NCBI RefSeq assembly: GCF_904849725.1
Contig: NC_058522.1
Coordinates: 337,223,029 to 337,287,028 of the forward strand
DNA: 64,000 nt
Origin: Hordeum vulgare subsp. vulgare
Lineage: Eukaryota > Streptophyta > Magnoliopsida > Poales > Poaceae
Direction: 5' to 3'
The position numbers and the translations under genes are program-made. Position 1 is the first letter of the stretch, and the number at the start of each line of letters is the position of its first letter. The notes under the pieces were generated by a model. The model ran no database searches. It saw only the letters and a list, made by a program, of their open reading frames with translations, and was not told where the DNA came from. Shown here piece after piece: positions 13,358 through 24,111 of the stretch.

Positions 13358-13362
13358 TTCAC

Positions 13363-14154
13363 AATTATAATCGTCCTACTAAATCCAACCTTACTCCAGG
13401 AATACGTAGGTTATGCTACTATGTCAACTTGCTCCACCAAATTTACCTACCTTCATAAGGGTATTGCGGTACACTAAGATAGCCTGGCTATATCCTCAAG
13501 ACACATATCATCACGACAATCTTTAGTCTAATACTCTTATATCAGAGAACCATCCTCTTATGGCATCAGGGTTATGGTTCTATATTAAGATTGAAGGATA
13601 CTTGTTCACTGCGATCACTCATTCCATAAGGAACCTGGTGCTAAGCGGGGTTTATCGGGGACCTACAAGTGTTCTGGCAAGTCTGTGTACTAGACACGTG
13701 ACCAGAATACTTTTGTCGGAAAGGCTTGTGGAAGTTAGTCTGGTCTAGTGAGGTTCTTCCAATCTGAAGGGAAAAGCATCACTACTACAGTTACGTGCGG
13801 TTAAGCATACCACAGTCAGTGTCTTCAGTGTTAGTCGTCCTTCGAAGTGGATCCTTGGTGCATCTTGTCTTGCCGTCTTCAGTTGTCGAGAGGGGTGAGA
13901 GAGAGAGAGCACAGAGGGGAGTGTCTAAGGGTTTTAGCACAATCAACAAGCGTTGGAAGGTCAGCTTAAACAAGTGCAAAAAATCGTTTCAAACATCAAA
14001 ATAAGACATGTGATATAACCGCAGGCTTGTTGCCTAACCAAAAGTGCGACCTATATCAAAGCACAAACAACAAAAACAAACAACACATATCATGGTCCAT
14101 CCGAACCATTTCACGGACTTGACTTCGCATAGGGAATTTTATGACTCATCCTAA
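13363..14154. other. Degenerate Gypsy interior, no gene seen
   Basis: The stretch lies between the truncated LTR and the solo LTR and should be interior of the same minus-strand Gypsy element. It holds only short frames without domains and a short GA repeat near 13894-13907. No promoter, RNA gene or terminal repeat is apparent. Confidence 0.4.
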
Positions 14155-14159
14155 CCTAG

Positions 14160-17100
14160 TGTGACGCCCTCGATTTAATCGTATGCTAATCATACACACA
14201 AATGCGTATGATCAAACCCAAGGACTCGCGGGAAGATATCACAACACAACTCTAGACACAAATAAAATAATACAAACTTCATATTACAAGCCAGGGGCCT
14301 CGAGGGCTAAAATACAAAAGCTCTATAAACACACGAGTCGGCGGAAGCAACAATATCTGAGTACAGACATTACAAAAAGCGGTGCCTTAGAGAAGGCTAG
14401 CACAAAAGAAACACGATCGAACGAGGCGAGGCCTCCCGCCTGGGAACCTCCTAAACTACTCCTGGTCTTCAGCGACCTCCATGAAGAAGACACCATCGGG
14501 GCGGCAGGCGTCGGCAGGAAAAACTCCAACTCCTGGGCTCCATCATCTGGGCGCAGCAACAGATCAAGGGAACAAAGGGGGAGCAAAGCAACGGTGAGTA
14601 CTCATCCAAAGTACTCGCAAGACTTACATCAGAACTATGCTAAGTATGCATCAGTGTCAAAGAAGGGGGGTTATATGTGGACTGACTGCAACAATGCAAG
14701 AATAGAGAGAGAAGGCCTAGTCTTATCGAAGACTAGCATCTTCAGGGTCTTGCAGCAATAGACGAGAGTAGAACAGGTGTAACACAATTAATAGTCATAT
14801 TGTTGCAGCAATAGTAAAGTGAGGTCACACCCAGAGATCCTCCCTCGACCCCCTCCGAGGAAGCGATCCCGGGGCAACAAATTCCAGTTAAGTAGCAATT
14901 GTAGTTGTATAAGATCAGGGCACAACTCCAAGTCGTCCTGTAACCGTGGACACGGCTATTCGAATAGATAAGTTCTTCCCTGCAGGGGTGCACAACATAT
15001 TCCCCGACGCGCTCGATAACACTCTGGCCGGACACACTTTTCTGGGTCATGCCCGTCCTCGGAATATCGACACGTCGCAGCCCCACCTAAGCTCAGCAGA
15101 GAGGCCAGCCTGCCGGTCTAACTCCTAAGCGCAAAGGGTTCGTGGGCACACTTATCCTCCGCGCTCTTGCACGATGCGAGGGCGGCTGATGTCAGTCCTA
15201 GCACTCCTTAATACAAGAGCGATGCATCTTGGGACCACTCGGGCGCGCGCCGCTACATCGTTGACGTCTGAAGAGCTTCGGCTGATACCGCGGCGTCGAG
15301 TACCCATAATTCTTCCCACGTAAACGGTTAGTGCGTAATAAGGTCTTCCGACCAACCCAGATCAAATACCCAAATCCATTATCATTTTAATTAGGCCATC
15401 GACACAATCTTGCAGGAATCCACCCGTCTATCAACTAATCACCAATGATCCCAGTAACATGGTCGAGTAACTGTGTGGTTGTACCATCGGGGGGAATCCG
15501 AGGTATCACCCTCGTTGGATTCTGAACGATGTATCTGTCAAGGTGGTCTTAGAGGAATCACCCTAGGGGGTCTCACACTTTAGGGGTTGCACGACAGAGG
15601 CATCATCCGAAATGGTGAAAGAGGAATCACCCTCGATAACCACGACCGACTAGCTATACTACAGAGATATCATCAGGAGTACTTAGCGAGGTGTCACCCT
15701 GGGTACTCGATAGTATCTTTGTAGCGTCGTACAACTAAGGGGGTGTATGTGCTGTGTCGGGTGTGGCTCGTCGATCAGGGATTGAGATTTGAAAGCGAAG
15801 CGGAGCAACTGGAATACGGGGTCAGAAGGGATGACTTCTCCACCTATACTAAGCAGATTAAAGGTACAGTACTGAAAGTAGCAGTTCATCAAAAATAGGC
15901 TATGCATTAGATATAGGAGCTAACTACAACAGTAGCAAAATACTAATGCAAGCATGAGGGAGAAAGACATAGGTGATATAGGGATGATCAAGGGGGGTTT
16001 GCTTGCCTTGCTGCTCTGCGGCAAAAGGCTGGTCGGCAGGGTCATAGATGTACCCGGCAGCAGCGTCAGTCACGGGGTCTACCGGTAAGAAGAGGGGGAA
16101 GAAACAATAAATAATAGCAACGGTGCAACACGATGCATGACATGGCAATATGCAGCTAGGCATGAGCTAACGCAGGAAACATCCGTCATAGACGGGTATC
16201 TCACGATATTTTCCGGGTCTCGGGCTACTACCGGTCAGACGGAAAACGATGGAAAAGTTCCACGTTTGCTATGCTAGGGACGTGTGACAGACGAATGAAC
16301 CGTGTATCCGGGTTTGTCTCGTTCTACTCATCAACTTTCATGTTGAAAGTATTTTGATCTAACTTACGGTTTATTTAATATTAATTTTTAAAGTTTTATT
16401 CGATAATTAGGAATTAAAAACAGATTTAATTAATTATTTAAATACTATTATGATATCAGCATGATGTCACGCTGACATCGGCAGTTGACTCGGCAAGTGA
16501 CTAGTGGGTCACATGCGTCATAGACTCAGTTTTTAATTAGGGTTAATTATTAATTAATCATATTGATTTAGTGAGGGGCCCACGTGTCATACTCTAATTA
16601 TCCTAATTACTTAATTATCCATTTAATTAATTAAATAATATATCTAATTATTTATTTATTTATTTATTTAATAAAAACATATATTTATTTTTATATTTTA
16701 TTTTTATTATCTTTTTTTTAACAACGTGTGGGGCCTCCCTCTAAGTGGGTGTGTAGGGTTGGCCCCACCGGTAAGTGGCATACGGTCACACCACAATTTA
16801 CACACACACACATATTTGCATATAATGTATTTTTCCTTTTTACTTCTTACATACATGCATGCATACACAATACATACACACATACATACAAGATACCTAC
16901 ATACGTATTATACATACGCAATACATAGTACATACATGCTTTTTATTTTTTTTTATTTCAAAAATTCATCTCCAACTTCCTGGACATCTCTGTGCTAACA
17001 ACAGGAACCTAAACAGAGAGAGAGAGGAGGCAAGGTCCACCTCCTACCGGAATCTAACGGCGCCGGAATGGAACCGGGACGGAGGGAGGATGAGAGGGGA

Positions 17101-18142
17101 GTTCCGGCGAGGAGGAGCTCCCGGTGGTGGTGTTGGCCGACGGTGGAGCTCCGGTGACGGGACGGCGCGGCGGAGGGGCGTCGTGGCCGGAGGGGCCCCG
17201 GCCGAGGGCACCGGTCAAGGGCCCTGGGCCGGCCGGCGATGTAGGAGGCCGGTGGGGCGCCGAGGTGAGAGGCCGCCGGGGGTGGTGAGGTGCGCCGGAG
17301 GGACGGGCCGCCGTTGTGGGAGCACTGGTGATGATGGAGCTCGGCGCCGAGGGGGTGAGGGGCCGGCGTTGGAGAGGGGATGGGGATGGCGGATCGGCCA
17401 GGGGGTGGAGGGGCCGGCCGGCGAGTCGGAGATGGGTCGCCGGCGGGATAGATCGGGAGGTGAGGGGCGAGCCGTGGGCGGGGCGAGGTGGAGCGTGCAC
17501 GGCGATGGGGGCGCTTCCTGGTGCGAGGGGAGAGGTAGCCTCGTGGGGAAGAGAGGGACGAGAGGAAGTGGGGCGGTAGGTGGGAGAGCGAGGGGAGGTG
17601 TGGGGCTCTCGTGGAGGAGAGCGGTAGGTGGGGGTGACGAGGGGTGGGAGTGGCGGCGGCTCCAGGGGGAGGGAGAGGCGCAGGGGCCAGCTAGGGTTTG
17701 CGTGGGGGGCGGCAGTTGGGGAGGTGGGCCGGCCAGGGGGAGGGTTGCTGGGCCGGCCCAATAGGGTGTTTTGTTGTTGTTTTTTTCTTTTACTTTTTCT
17801 GTTTCTTTTTATTCTTTTATTATTTATTTTACTATTTATTTTTCTTTTCTCATACTTTCTTCTATTCATTTCTTTTATAGCTTCACTTCTAAATATATAG
17901 GGCTTATAATAAATTCGAAAAATGCCTGATTTATATTTTTATAATTCATTAGGGCATTTTTCATCCAACTGTGTTGCATTCAAAACTTTCCCCGTTTGAT
18001 TTTATTTTCAAATTTTGAATTCGAATTGTTTTGGATCAACGCGAGATCAACGATAGGGAATCACGGTGACGTCGCATCATTAGTGTATGCTCGCTTTAGC
18101 TTAATTACAATCATCGGTGTAGCAAAACTTGAGGATGTCACA
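14160..18142 (-). repeat. Solo LTR, about 4 kb
   Basis: The unit begins TGTGACGCCCTC and ends GAGGATGTCACA, so its ends are short inverted repeats. It is flanked by the direct repeat CCTAG (14155-14159 and 18143-18147). The 5-bp TSD with TG...CA ends argues for an LTR rather than a cut-and-paste element. The GC-rich promoter/leader block (17050-17760) lies near the right end, as in the other long LTRs here, so the orientation is minus. The 301-codon and 271-codon frames inside it are low-complexity products of the GC-rich block, not proteins. It also contains ATTT and CATA microsatellites near 16650-16671 and 16850-16940. Confidence 0.8.
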
Positions 18143-18147
18143 CCTAG

Positions 18148-18660
18148 GTTCTTGGACTCGACGGTCGTGCTTGCTTCATGCTCCGGAGAGGAGTCCCCTA
18201 AGTCTTCTGGACCTTCTCATGATGTTGCCACATCTCTTTTTGTTGCTCGCCGAACTTCTGGGGTTGAGTTGAAGGGATCCTTGATGACTTCCCATCTGGG
18301 GAGTCGCTGACGAAGGTAGTTCTTCATTGCTGTCATTGACAGGGTCTTCTGTTGTCTTCATGATCCTGTCATCGCCTTCTCATCTTCTGAGGCTTCGAGA
18401 GTCTCAAGTGGACATCTTGATGCATAAATATTTGCAAGACATGATAGAGTTCTGATCTGTCAATCATACTAATTGCGATATCGACACCTAGAGCGGGGAA
18501 TGAAGAGAACCGTTTTCCTGCTCACTAAGGTAAGGCTGACCGAATGGCGAGGTTCTCATCCACCGGTGGTGGTCGACACAATCCTTGTAATTGACAAGGT
18601 CGCTCTATTACTGATGCAGATCATGGTTTGCACATATTACGTCCAGATTATTGTAGGTGA
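18148..18660 (-). other. Degenerate Gypsy interior, right part
   Basis: The sequence continues the interior interrupted at 14159 (CCTAG on both sides). A 61-codon minus frame at 18176-18361 is rich in Ser and basic residues but has no recognisable domain. It is followed by the 63-bp LTR remnant. Confidence 0.4.
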
Positions 18661-18723
18661 GAAACATTTAGGAACTTGTTTCCCCTGATTTGGAGTTGGA
18701 ATGAATATACTAGGAATTTTCTA
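18661..18723 (-). repeat. 63-bp LTR remnant joined to Copia gag
   Basis: Bases 18661-18723 match 6134-6196 with two mismatches and no gap. The next base on the right is already Copia gag. It is a sliver of the Gypsy 5' LTR left by deletions on both sides, or a filler copied during break repair. Confidence 0.6.
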
Positions 18724-19470
18724 TCGACGCAGAATTGAAAGATGATAGTAGCAATTATGCGGACTAGGTCCGTAAACTCAGGATTGTCTGCATTGCTGCA
18801 CAGAACGCTTATGTCCTTAATGCGCCGCCCTGTCTACTAAACCCCGAGTGCCGTCTGTAGATGTTGAAAACATGTGACATACACGTTTTTGATGACTACA
18901 TGATAGTTCAGTGCATAATGCTTAAATGTCTTAGAATTGAGGGGCAGAAGACGTTTCGAACATTGCGGGACATATGAGATGTTCCAAGGGATGAAATTTG
19001 GATTCCATGCTAGTGCCCTTGTTGAGAGGTATGACACCTCCGACAAGATTCTTTGTCTATAAAGTAAGGGAAAAAGCTCAATCATTGAGCATGCGCTCAG
19101 ATTGTTTGAGTGCTACAATCGCTTGAATCGAGTGGGAGTTGATCTTCCGGATGAGATAGTGATGGTTCTCCAAAGTCACTGCCACCAAGCTACTAGAGCT
19201 TCGTGATGAACTATAAAATATCAGGGATAGATATAATGATCCTTGAGCTATTCGTGATGTTTGACACTGCGAAAGTAGAAATCAAAAGGGAGCATCAATT
19301 GTTGATGGTTAGTAAAACTACTAGTTTCAAGGGCAAGGACAAGAAGGGATACTTCCTGAAATGGCAAACTAGTTGCTACTCTAGTGAAGAGACCCAAGGT
19401 TGAACGCAAACTCGAGACTAAGTGCTTCTGTAATGAGGGGAACAGTCACTAAAGAGGAACAACCCTACAT
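18724..19470 (+). pseudogene. gag: Copia gag remnant
   Basis: Gag forms the particle that packages element RNA. The translation in changing frames shows the Angela-type gag signature ELKDD..SNYAD, then V.KLRI, but with a stop right after SNYAD and several later stops and frameshifts. A degraded zinc knuckle (CFCNEGNSH) is near 19417-19443. The first dozen or so codons and the start are missing because the Gypsy block replaced them. Non-functional. Confidence 0.75.
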
Positions 19471-20200
19471 ACTTGGTAGATGGGAAGGCTGGAAAAGTCG
19501 ACAAAAGTATATTGAATATACATGATATTGATGTGTACTTTACTAGTACTCCTAGTAGCACCAGGGTATTAGATACCGGTTCGGTTTCTAAGGGTTAGTA
19601 ACTCGAAATAGAAGCTATGGAATAAACGGAGACTAGCTAAAGGCGATATGACGATATGTGTTGGAAGTGTTTCAAAGGTTGATGTGATCAAACATCGCAC
19701 GCTCCCTCTACCATCGGGATTAGTGTTAAACATAAATAATTGTTATTTGGTGTTTGCGTTGAGCATAGACATGATTAGATTGTGTTTATCACAATACGGT
19801 TATTCATTTAAAGGGAATAATGGTTACTCTGTTTATTTCATTAATACCTTCAATGGTCTTGCACCTAAAATGAATGGTTTATTAAATCTCGATCATAGTG
19901 ATACACATGTTCATAATATTGATGCCAAAAGATACAAAGTAGTAATCATAGTACCACTTACTTGTGGCACTGCCACTTCAGTCATATTGGCATAAAACGC
20001 ATGAAGAAGCTCCATGCTGATGGATCTTTGGACTCACTCGTTTTTGAAACGTTTGAGACTTGCGAACCATGTCTATTGTTATAAATGCATGAAGAAACTC
20101 CATGCAGATGGATCATTTGGACTCACTTCATTTTGAATCACTTGAGACATGCAAATCATACCACATGGGCAAGATGACTGAGGGCCTAGTTTTCTGGTGA
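19471..20200 (+). pseudogene. pol: Copia protease and pre-integrase remnant
   Basis: The aspartic protease motif VLDTGSV is still readable, with DTG at 19572-19580. A longer open frame at 19648-19995 matches the region between protease and the integrase zinc finger of Angela-type elements. The LWHCHFSHIG-type finger follows in a shifted frame near 19960-20000. An 88-bp offset duplication (20001 and 20089) repeats the segment after the finger and shifts the frame. Non-functional. Confidence 0.7.
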
Positions 20201-21216
20201 GATGGAACAAGAAAGTAACTTGTTGGAAGTAATACATTTTGATGTGTGCAGTCCAATGAGTGCTGAGGCACGCAGTGGATATCGTTATGTTCTTACTTCA
20301 TTGATGATTTGAGTAGATACAGGAGTATTTGCTTGATGAATCACAAGTTTGAAATATTGAAAAATTCAAGCTATGTAAAAGTGAAGATCGTCGTGACAAG
20401 AGAATAAAATGTCTATGATATGATCACAGAGATGAATATCTGAGTTGTGAATTTGGTACACAGTTAAGACAATGTGGAAATTGTTTCACAACTAATGCCA
20501 CCTGGAACACCATGGTGTGATGGTGTGTTCGAACATCATAGTCGCGTCCTATTAGATATGGTGCATACTATGATGTCTCTTATCGAATTACCACTATACT
20601 TTTTGGGTTAGGCATTAGAGACAACCGCATTCACTTTATATAGGGCACCATGTAATTCCGTTGAGATGACACCGTATGAACTATGGTTTGGAGAAACCTA
20701 AGCTATCATTTCTTAAAACTTTGGGGTTGCGACGGTTATGTGAAAAGGTTTCAGTCTGATAAGCTCGAATACAAAGCGGACAAATGCATCTTCATAGGAT
20801 ACCCAAAACAGCTGGGTATATCTCCTACCTCAGATCCTTAAGCAAAGTGTTTGTTTCTATAAACGGGTCCTTTCTCGAGAAAATTTTTCTCTCGAAATAA
20901 TTGAGTGGGAGGATGGTGGAAACTTGATGACGTTATTGAACTATCACTTCAACCAGTGTGTAGGAGGGCGGATGAAGTTGTTCCTGTGGCGCCTACACCA
21001 ATTGAAGTGGATGTTGATGATAGTGATCATGAAGCTTCAGATCAAGTAACTACAAACCTAGTAGGTCGACAAGGTCACGTACTGCTCTAGAGTGGTACGG
21101 TAACCCTATCTTGGAGGTCATGTTGTTGGAGAACAATGAACCTACGAACAAACGAGAAGTGATGGTGGGCCCGGATTCCGACAAATCCTTGGAGGCCATA
21201 TAATCCGAGAGAGGAT
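20201..21216 (+). pseudogene. pol: Copia integrase remnant and start of reverse transcriptase
   Basis: Readable integrase-core pieces include HFDVC.PMS at about 20240, GTPWCDGV near 20507 and PYELWFG near 20670, in order but with stops and shifts. The region runs into the linker before reverse transcriptase. It is broken at 21216 by the solo LTR X1, whose TSD AGGAT occupies 21212-21216. The coding sense resumes exactly at 52601. Confidence 0.75.
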
Positions 21217-21679
21217 TGATGACGACTTGATGGATATACTTCTCGCCCCTCGTTGGTTACCCCAAGTGGAAGGTGGAGATGGAGTCAGCAGCAAATTTCC
21301 CTCACACAGAGACTGTAAGGTTTATCAAACCAGGAGGACTCCTAGGCTCAACAAGTAGGTGTCTTCGACCCTGGTGCTAGCAGAAGACGTGGACCTGCAC
21401 ACACAACAAATAACTTTTCTCCCAACGAGTACAGAGAGGTTGTCAATATCTCCGGCCTTGTAGTTTGCAAAGGATCAAAACACAAGCGGGAAGGTAATAG
21501 TGATTGCAACGGAAAAGTAAATGAAAGCAGTAAATGATGGAGGTGTAAACAATGATGGTGATATGGACCGGAGTCACATGATGTTCACTAGTGATGTCTC
21601 TCTCCCAAAAGATGATAAACAACTATGCTTGGGTAAACAAACACTAGTAGAAAAGAGGGCTTTGGTCCATGTCCTGAAA

Positions 21680-22020
21680 TCCTATTAGTCCCGGTTCACA
21701 TATGAACCGGGATCTATGGTGACATTGGTCCCGGTTCGTGAGGCTAGGGCGCCGGCCGGGCATCATGGGACATTGGTCCCGGTTCGTCTCACCCCTTTTG
21801 TCTCGGTTCCAGTCAAGAACCGGGACTAATAGGCCAGCAACCGTTCGTATCCCCTTTAGTCCCGGTTGGTGGATCAAACCGGGAATAAGGTGTGGTGGCG
21901 GGCGTTCGTGCAACCTTTCGTATGGACCTTTAGTCCCTGTTGGTGGATCAAACCGAGGTGGTGACCCTTCGAATCGCCCCTTTAGTGTCGGTTTGTCGTC
22001 CAACCCGGGACTAAAGGTCC
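21680..22020. repeat. CACTA subterminal hairpin repeats
   Basis: At least six inverted units built on TCCCGGTT/AACCGGGA occur here, for example 21689-21712 with perfect 10-bp arms and a CATA loop, and others near 21860-21887 and 21930-21957. Such subterminal repeats are the usual transposase binding region of CACTA elements. Transcripts across them could fold into hairpins and feed small-RNA pathways; that is inference. Confidence 0.65.
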
Positions 22021-22162
22021 AAATGGTTCGCGCTCCCGCTTTGTTTCCAGCGATGAAAACTGCAACCGAAGCAGAGTCTCTTGCCATTCTATGTTCTTCT
22101 CCTCTCCTGTGTTCTTCTTCTTCCTCTCTTCTTCCCCTCTCCTCTTCCATTCTTCTTCCACC

Positions 22163-23495
22163 ATGACATATCGAGTCGGAGAGGTGCACGCACATGGCAT
22201 GACCTGTCTCCCGTGCGGGTACACGAACCAGAGCAGGGTGGTGCCAAATTTTCTGTCACAGTTTCGGGATTGGCTTGACGCCGCGCCGGAGCATGAGGCG
22301 TTCTTGGGGCTTGATCTGGAGTTCATAACCAACCATCAAGGTGTTGATGTCATCCAGCTGTGTTTCAAACAGCATGTCTTGATCTTCCAATGGGCGAGGT
22401 AAGTTTTGTGTCTTTCTTTGATCCAAGGTTATGAAAATTGCATGTATTGATCTTCTCTAGGTTCCATTTGATAGCAATATGGAGTTTCTTCATATGTTCC
22501 ATTTGATAGCAATATGAAAATTGCATAGGATATCAATATTTGTTATAACATTGGATATATTGATATCCCTAGGTTCCATTGGATATCATATATTGATCTC
22601 CCTAGGTTCCATTGGATATATTACAACATAGGCTTTCTTTGATCCAAGGATATGAAAATTGCATGTATTGATCTTCTCTAGGTTCCATTTGATAGCAATA
22701 TGGAGTTTCTTTATATGTTCCATTTGATAGCAATATGAAAATTACATATGATAGCAATATGTGTTACAACATTGGATATATTGATCTCCCTAGGTTCCAT
22801 TGGATATCATATATTGATCTCCCTATGTTCCATTAGATATATTACAACATAGGCTTTCTGTGATCCAAGGATATGAAAATTGCATGTATTGATCTTCTCT
22901 AGGTTCTATTTGATAGCAATATGGAGTTTCTTTATATGTTCCATTTGATAGAAATATGAAAATTGCATAGGATAGCAATATGGAGCTTCTTTATGATAAA
23001 TTTCTCTTTAGTTGTATTCAAACATTTTTCCTTGTTGCAGCAGTATGTAACATTTGTTTCATTTTAATTTGTTGATGTTGTAGTAGTGACAAGCAATGTC
23101 CAGAACTCATGGACTTCCTTTGCAGCGGCATACGTTTCACTAGCGTTGACATAACGAACGACAGGACAAATATGAGGCACAGCTTTGGTATTGAGATACC
23201 AGTTGCGTGCCACATTGATCTCCAAGGCATATTCCAGCTTGATTATCCGAGGACTTCGATGGCTGATATGGCTGTCGTGTTGATCAACAAGGAGTACCAT
23301 AATATGAAGAAGGCTTTCCCGAAGGCTCAGCACAGGAAGTGGGGGTAGACCCGACTTGACCCTATCAACCTTGAGTATGCAGCAAAATATGCATCCGTTG
23401 CATACGAGTTGTACCACAAGATTAGGACCGTGAGATATGGCGAGCGTCACCTCGAAAAACCAGCTTTGGTACATTCTGATGCAGATTCATATTAA
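22163..23495 (+). pseudogene. Captured Werner-type 3'-5' exonuclease-like gene, inactivated
   Basis: Two exons are visible. Exon 1 (22163-22398) encodes 78 residues, with exonuclease motif I as LGLDLEF (Asp51, Glu53) and then VIQLC. The intron starts GTAAG at 22399 and ends TAG at 23083 or 23086; both acceptors keep the frame. Exon 2 carries FTSVDITND, matching motif II, and a C-terminal YAAK..SVAYELY block that matches motif III of the DEDD family. A TAG at 23346 stops the frame after KWG, yet the motif III block continues in the same frame to TAA at 23493. In motif III the catalytic Asp position is Tyr and the following Tyr is Ser. So it resembles WRN/RNase D-like exonucleases but is dead as a nuclease. 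It lies just inside the CACTA terminus, which suggests gene capture. Confidence 0.65.
22399..23086 (+). repeat. Intron with about 220-bp tandem duplications
   Basis: The intron holds three copies of a unit starting near 22420, 22641 and 22863 and reading about GATATGAAAATTGCATG, then TTGATCTTCTCTAGGTTC. Copies two and three are closest. The unit contains repeated GATAGCAATATGG stretches. The intron borders are GT...AG. Confidence 0.65.
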
Positions 23496-23523
23496 GACTA
23501 GTAGTGTTCAGAATGGCGAACAC

Positions 23524-23525
<2 letters not shown>

Positions 23526-23584
<59 letters not shown>
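23526..23584. repeat. (TA)n microsatellite
   Basis: About 29 perfect TA dinucleotides stand directly downstream of the pseudogene. The frame encoding alternating Tyr-Ile here is a by-product. Confidence 0.9.
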
Positions 23585-23585
<1 letters not shown>

Positions 23586-24111
23586 TAGCTACTATTATGA
23601 GCTACTAGCATGCATTATTATGTACTGCTTGGACGAATTTATATATATCTAGTTTCTGTTTGTGCCATTATATAGAGTTTCCAAATTTGAATGGTTATTT
23701 AGCCCTTTCTTTATTCATCGCCACTTTAGCTATTGTTGTGAACTAATGCTTTATTCATATTGGTGTAACATTTACTGTATTCAAACTTCTCCATGCTTCG
23801 TACCCCCCGATACAACCCATATATACATCGATATAAGCAAACAACACAAAGAAAACAGAATTTGTCAAAAACAGAATATTCGGAAGTAATTTGTATAATT
23901 AGAATACTTATGTAACTCCAAATATTATGAAAAATTAAGAAAATTCGGGTAAATTGTATATGAATCTTGTGTAAAAAATGGAGATCAAAAGCACGTTCAA
24001 GTGAATTTAGAAAATTCTTGGACTGAGGTCGAAATTTCTGTTTTTTCAGCAAAATTAAAGTGCAAACACCGAAGACCATCCCAAAGGTCTTACTTGGCGC
24101 AAACACAAAAT
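23585..24111. other. AT-rich stretch between pseudogene and tandem array, no gene seen
   Basis: I see only short frames without domains. The sequence changes into the first, partial satellite monomer at about 24112. Confidence 0.5.

Larger units (their letters stand above)
4334..18723 (-). mobile_element. Minus-strand Gypsy-type element, 3' LTR plus degenerate interior, 5' LTR almost deleted
   Basis: A 3' LTR at 4334-11690 is followed on its right by a polypurine tract (on the minus strand AAGGGGGTAAGGTA, then TGTAACACC), which fixes the orientation as minus. The interior (11711-18660) is interrupted by two other LTRs. A 63-bp piece at 18661-18723 repeats LTR bases 6134-6196 with two mismatches. 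It is all that remains of what should be the 5' LTR. I cannot find intact gag or pol, so the clade cannot be named. Confidence 0.65.

Noticed and set aside
16859..17869. Long opposing frames of 301 and 271 codons
   Set aside because: They lie in the GC-rich block of the solo LTR 14160-18142, encode low-complexity Gly/Arg or Pro/Ser sequence on opposite strands, and have no domain.
14160..18142. Cut-and-paste DNA transposon with TGTGAC inverted ends
   Set aside because: The ends are inverted for about 12 bp, but the 5-bp TSD, TG...CA termini, GC-rich leader block and absence of transposase fit a solo LTR better.
23526..23652. Frame with alternating Tyr-Ile residues
   Set aside because: Translation of the TA microsatellite.
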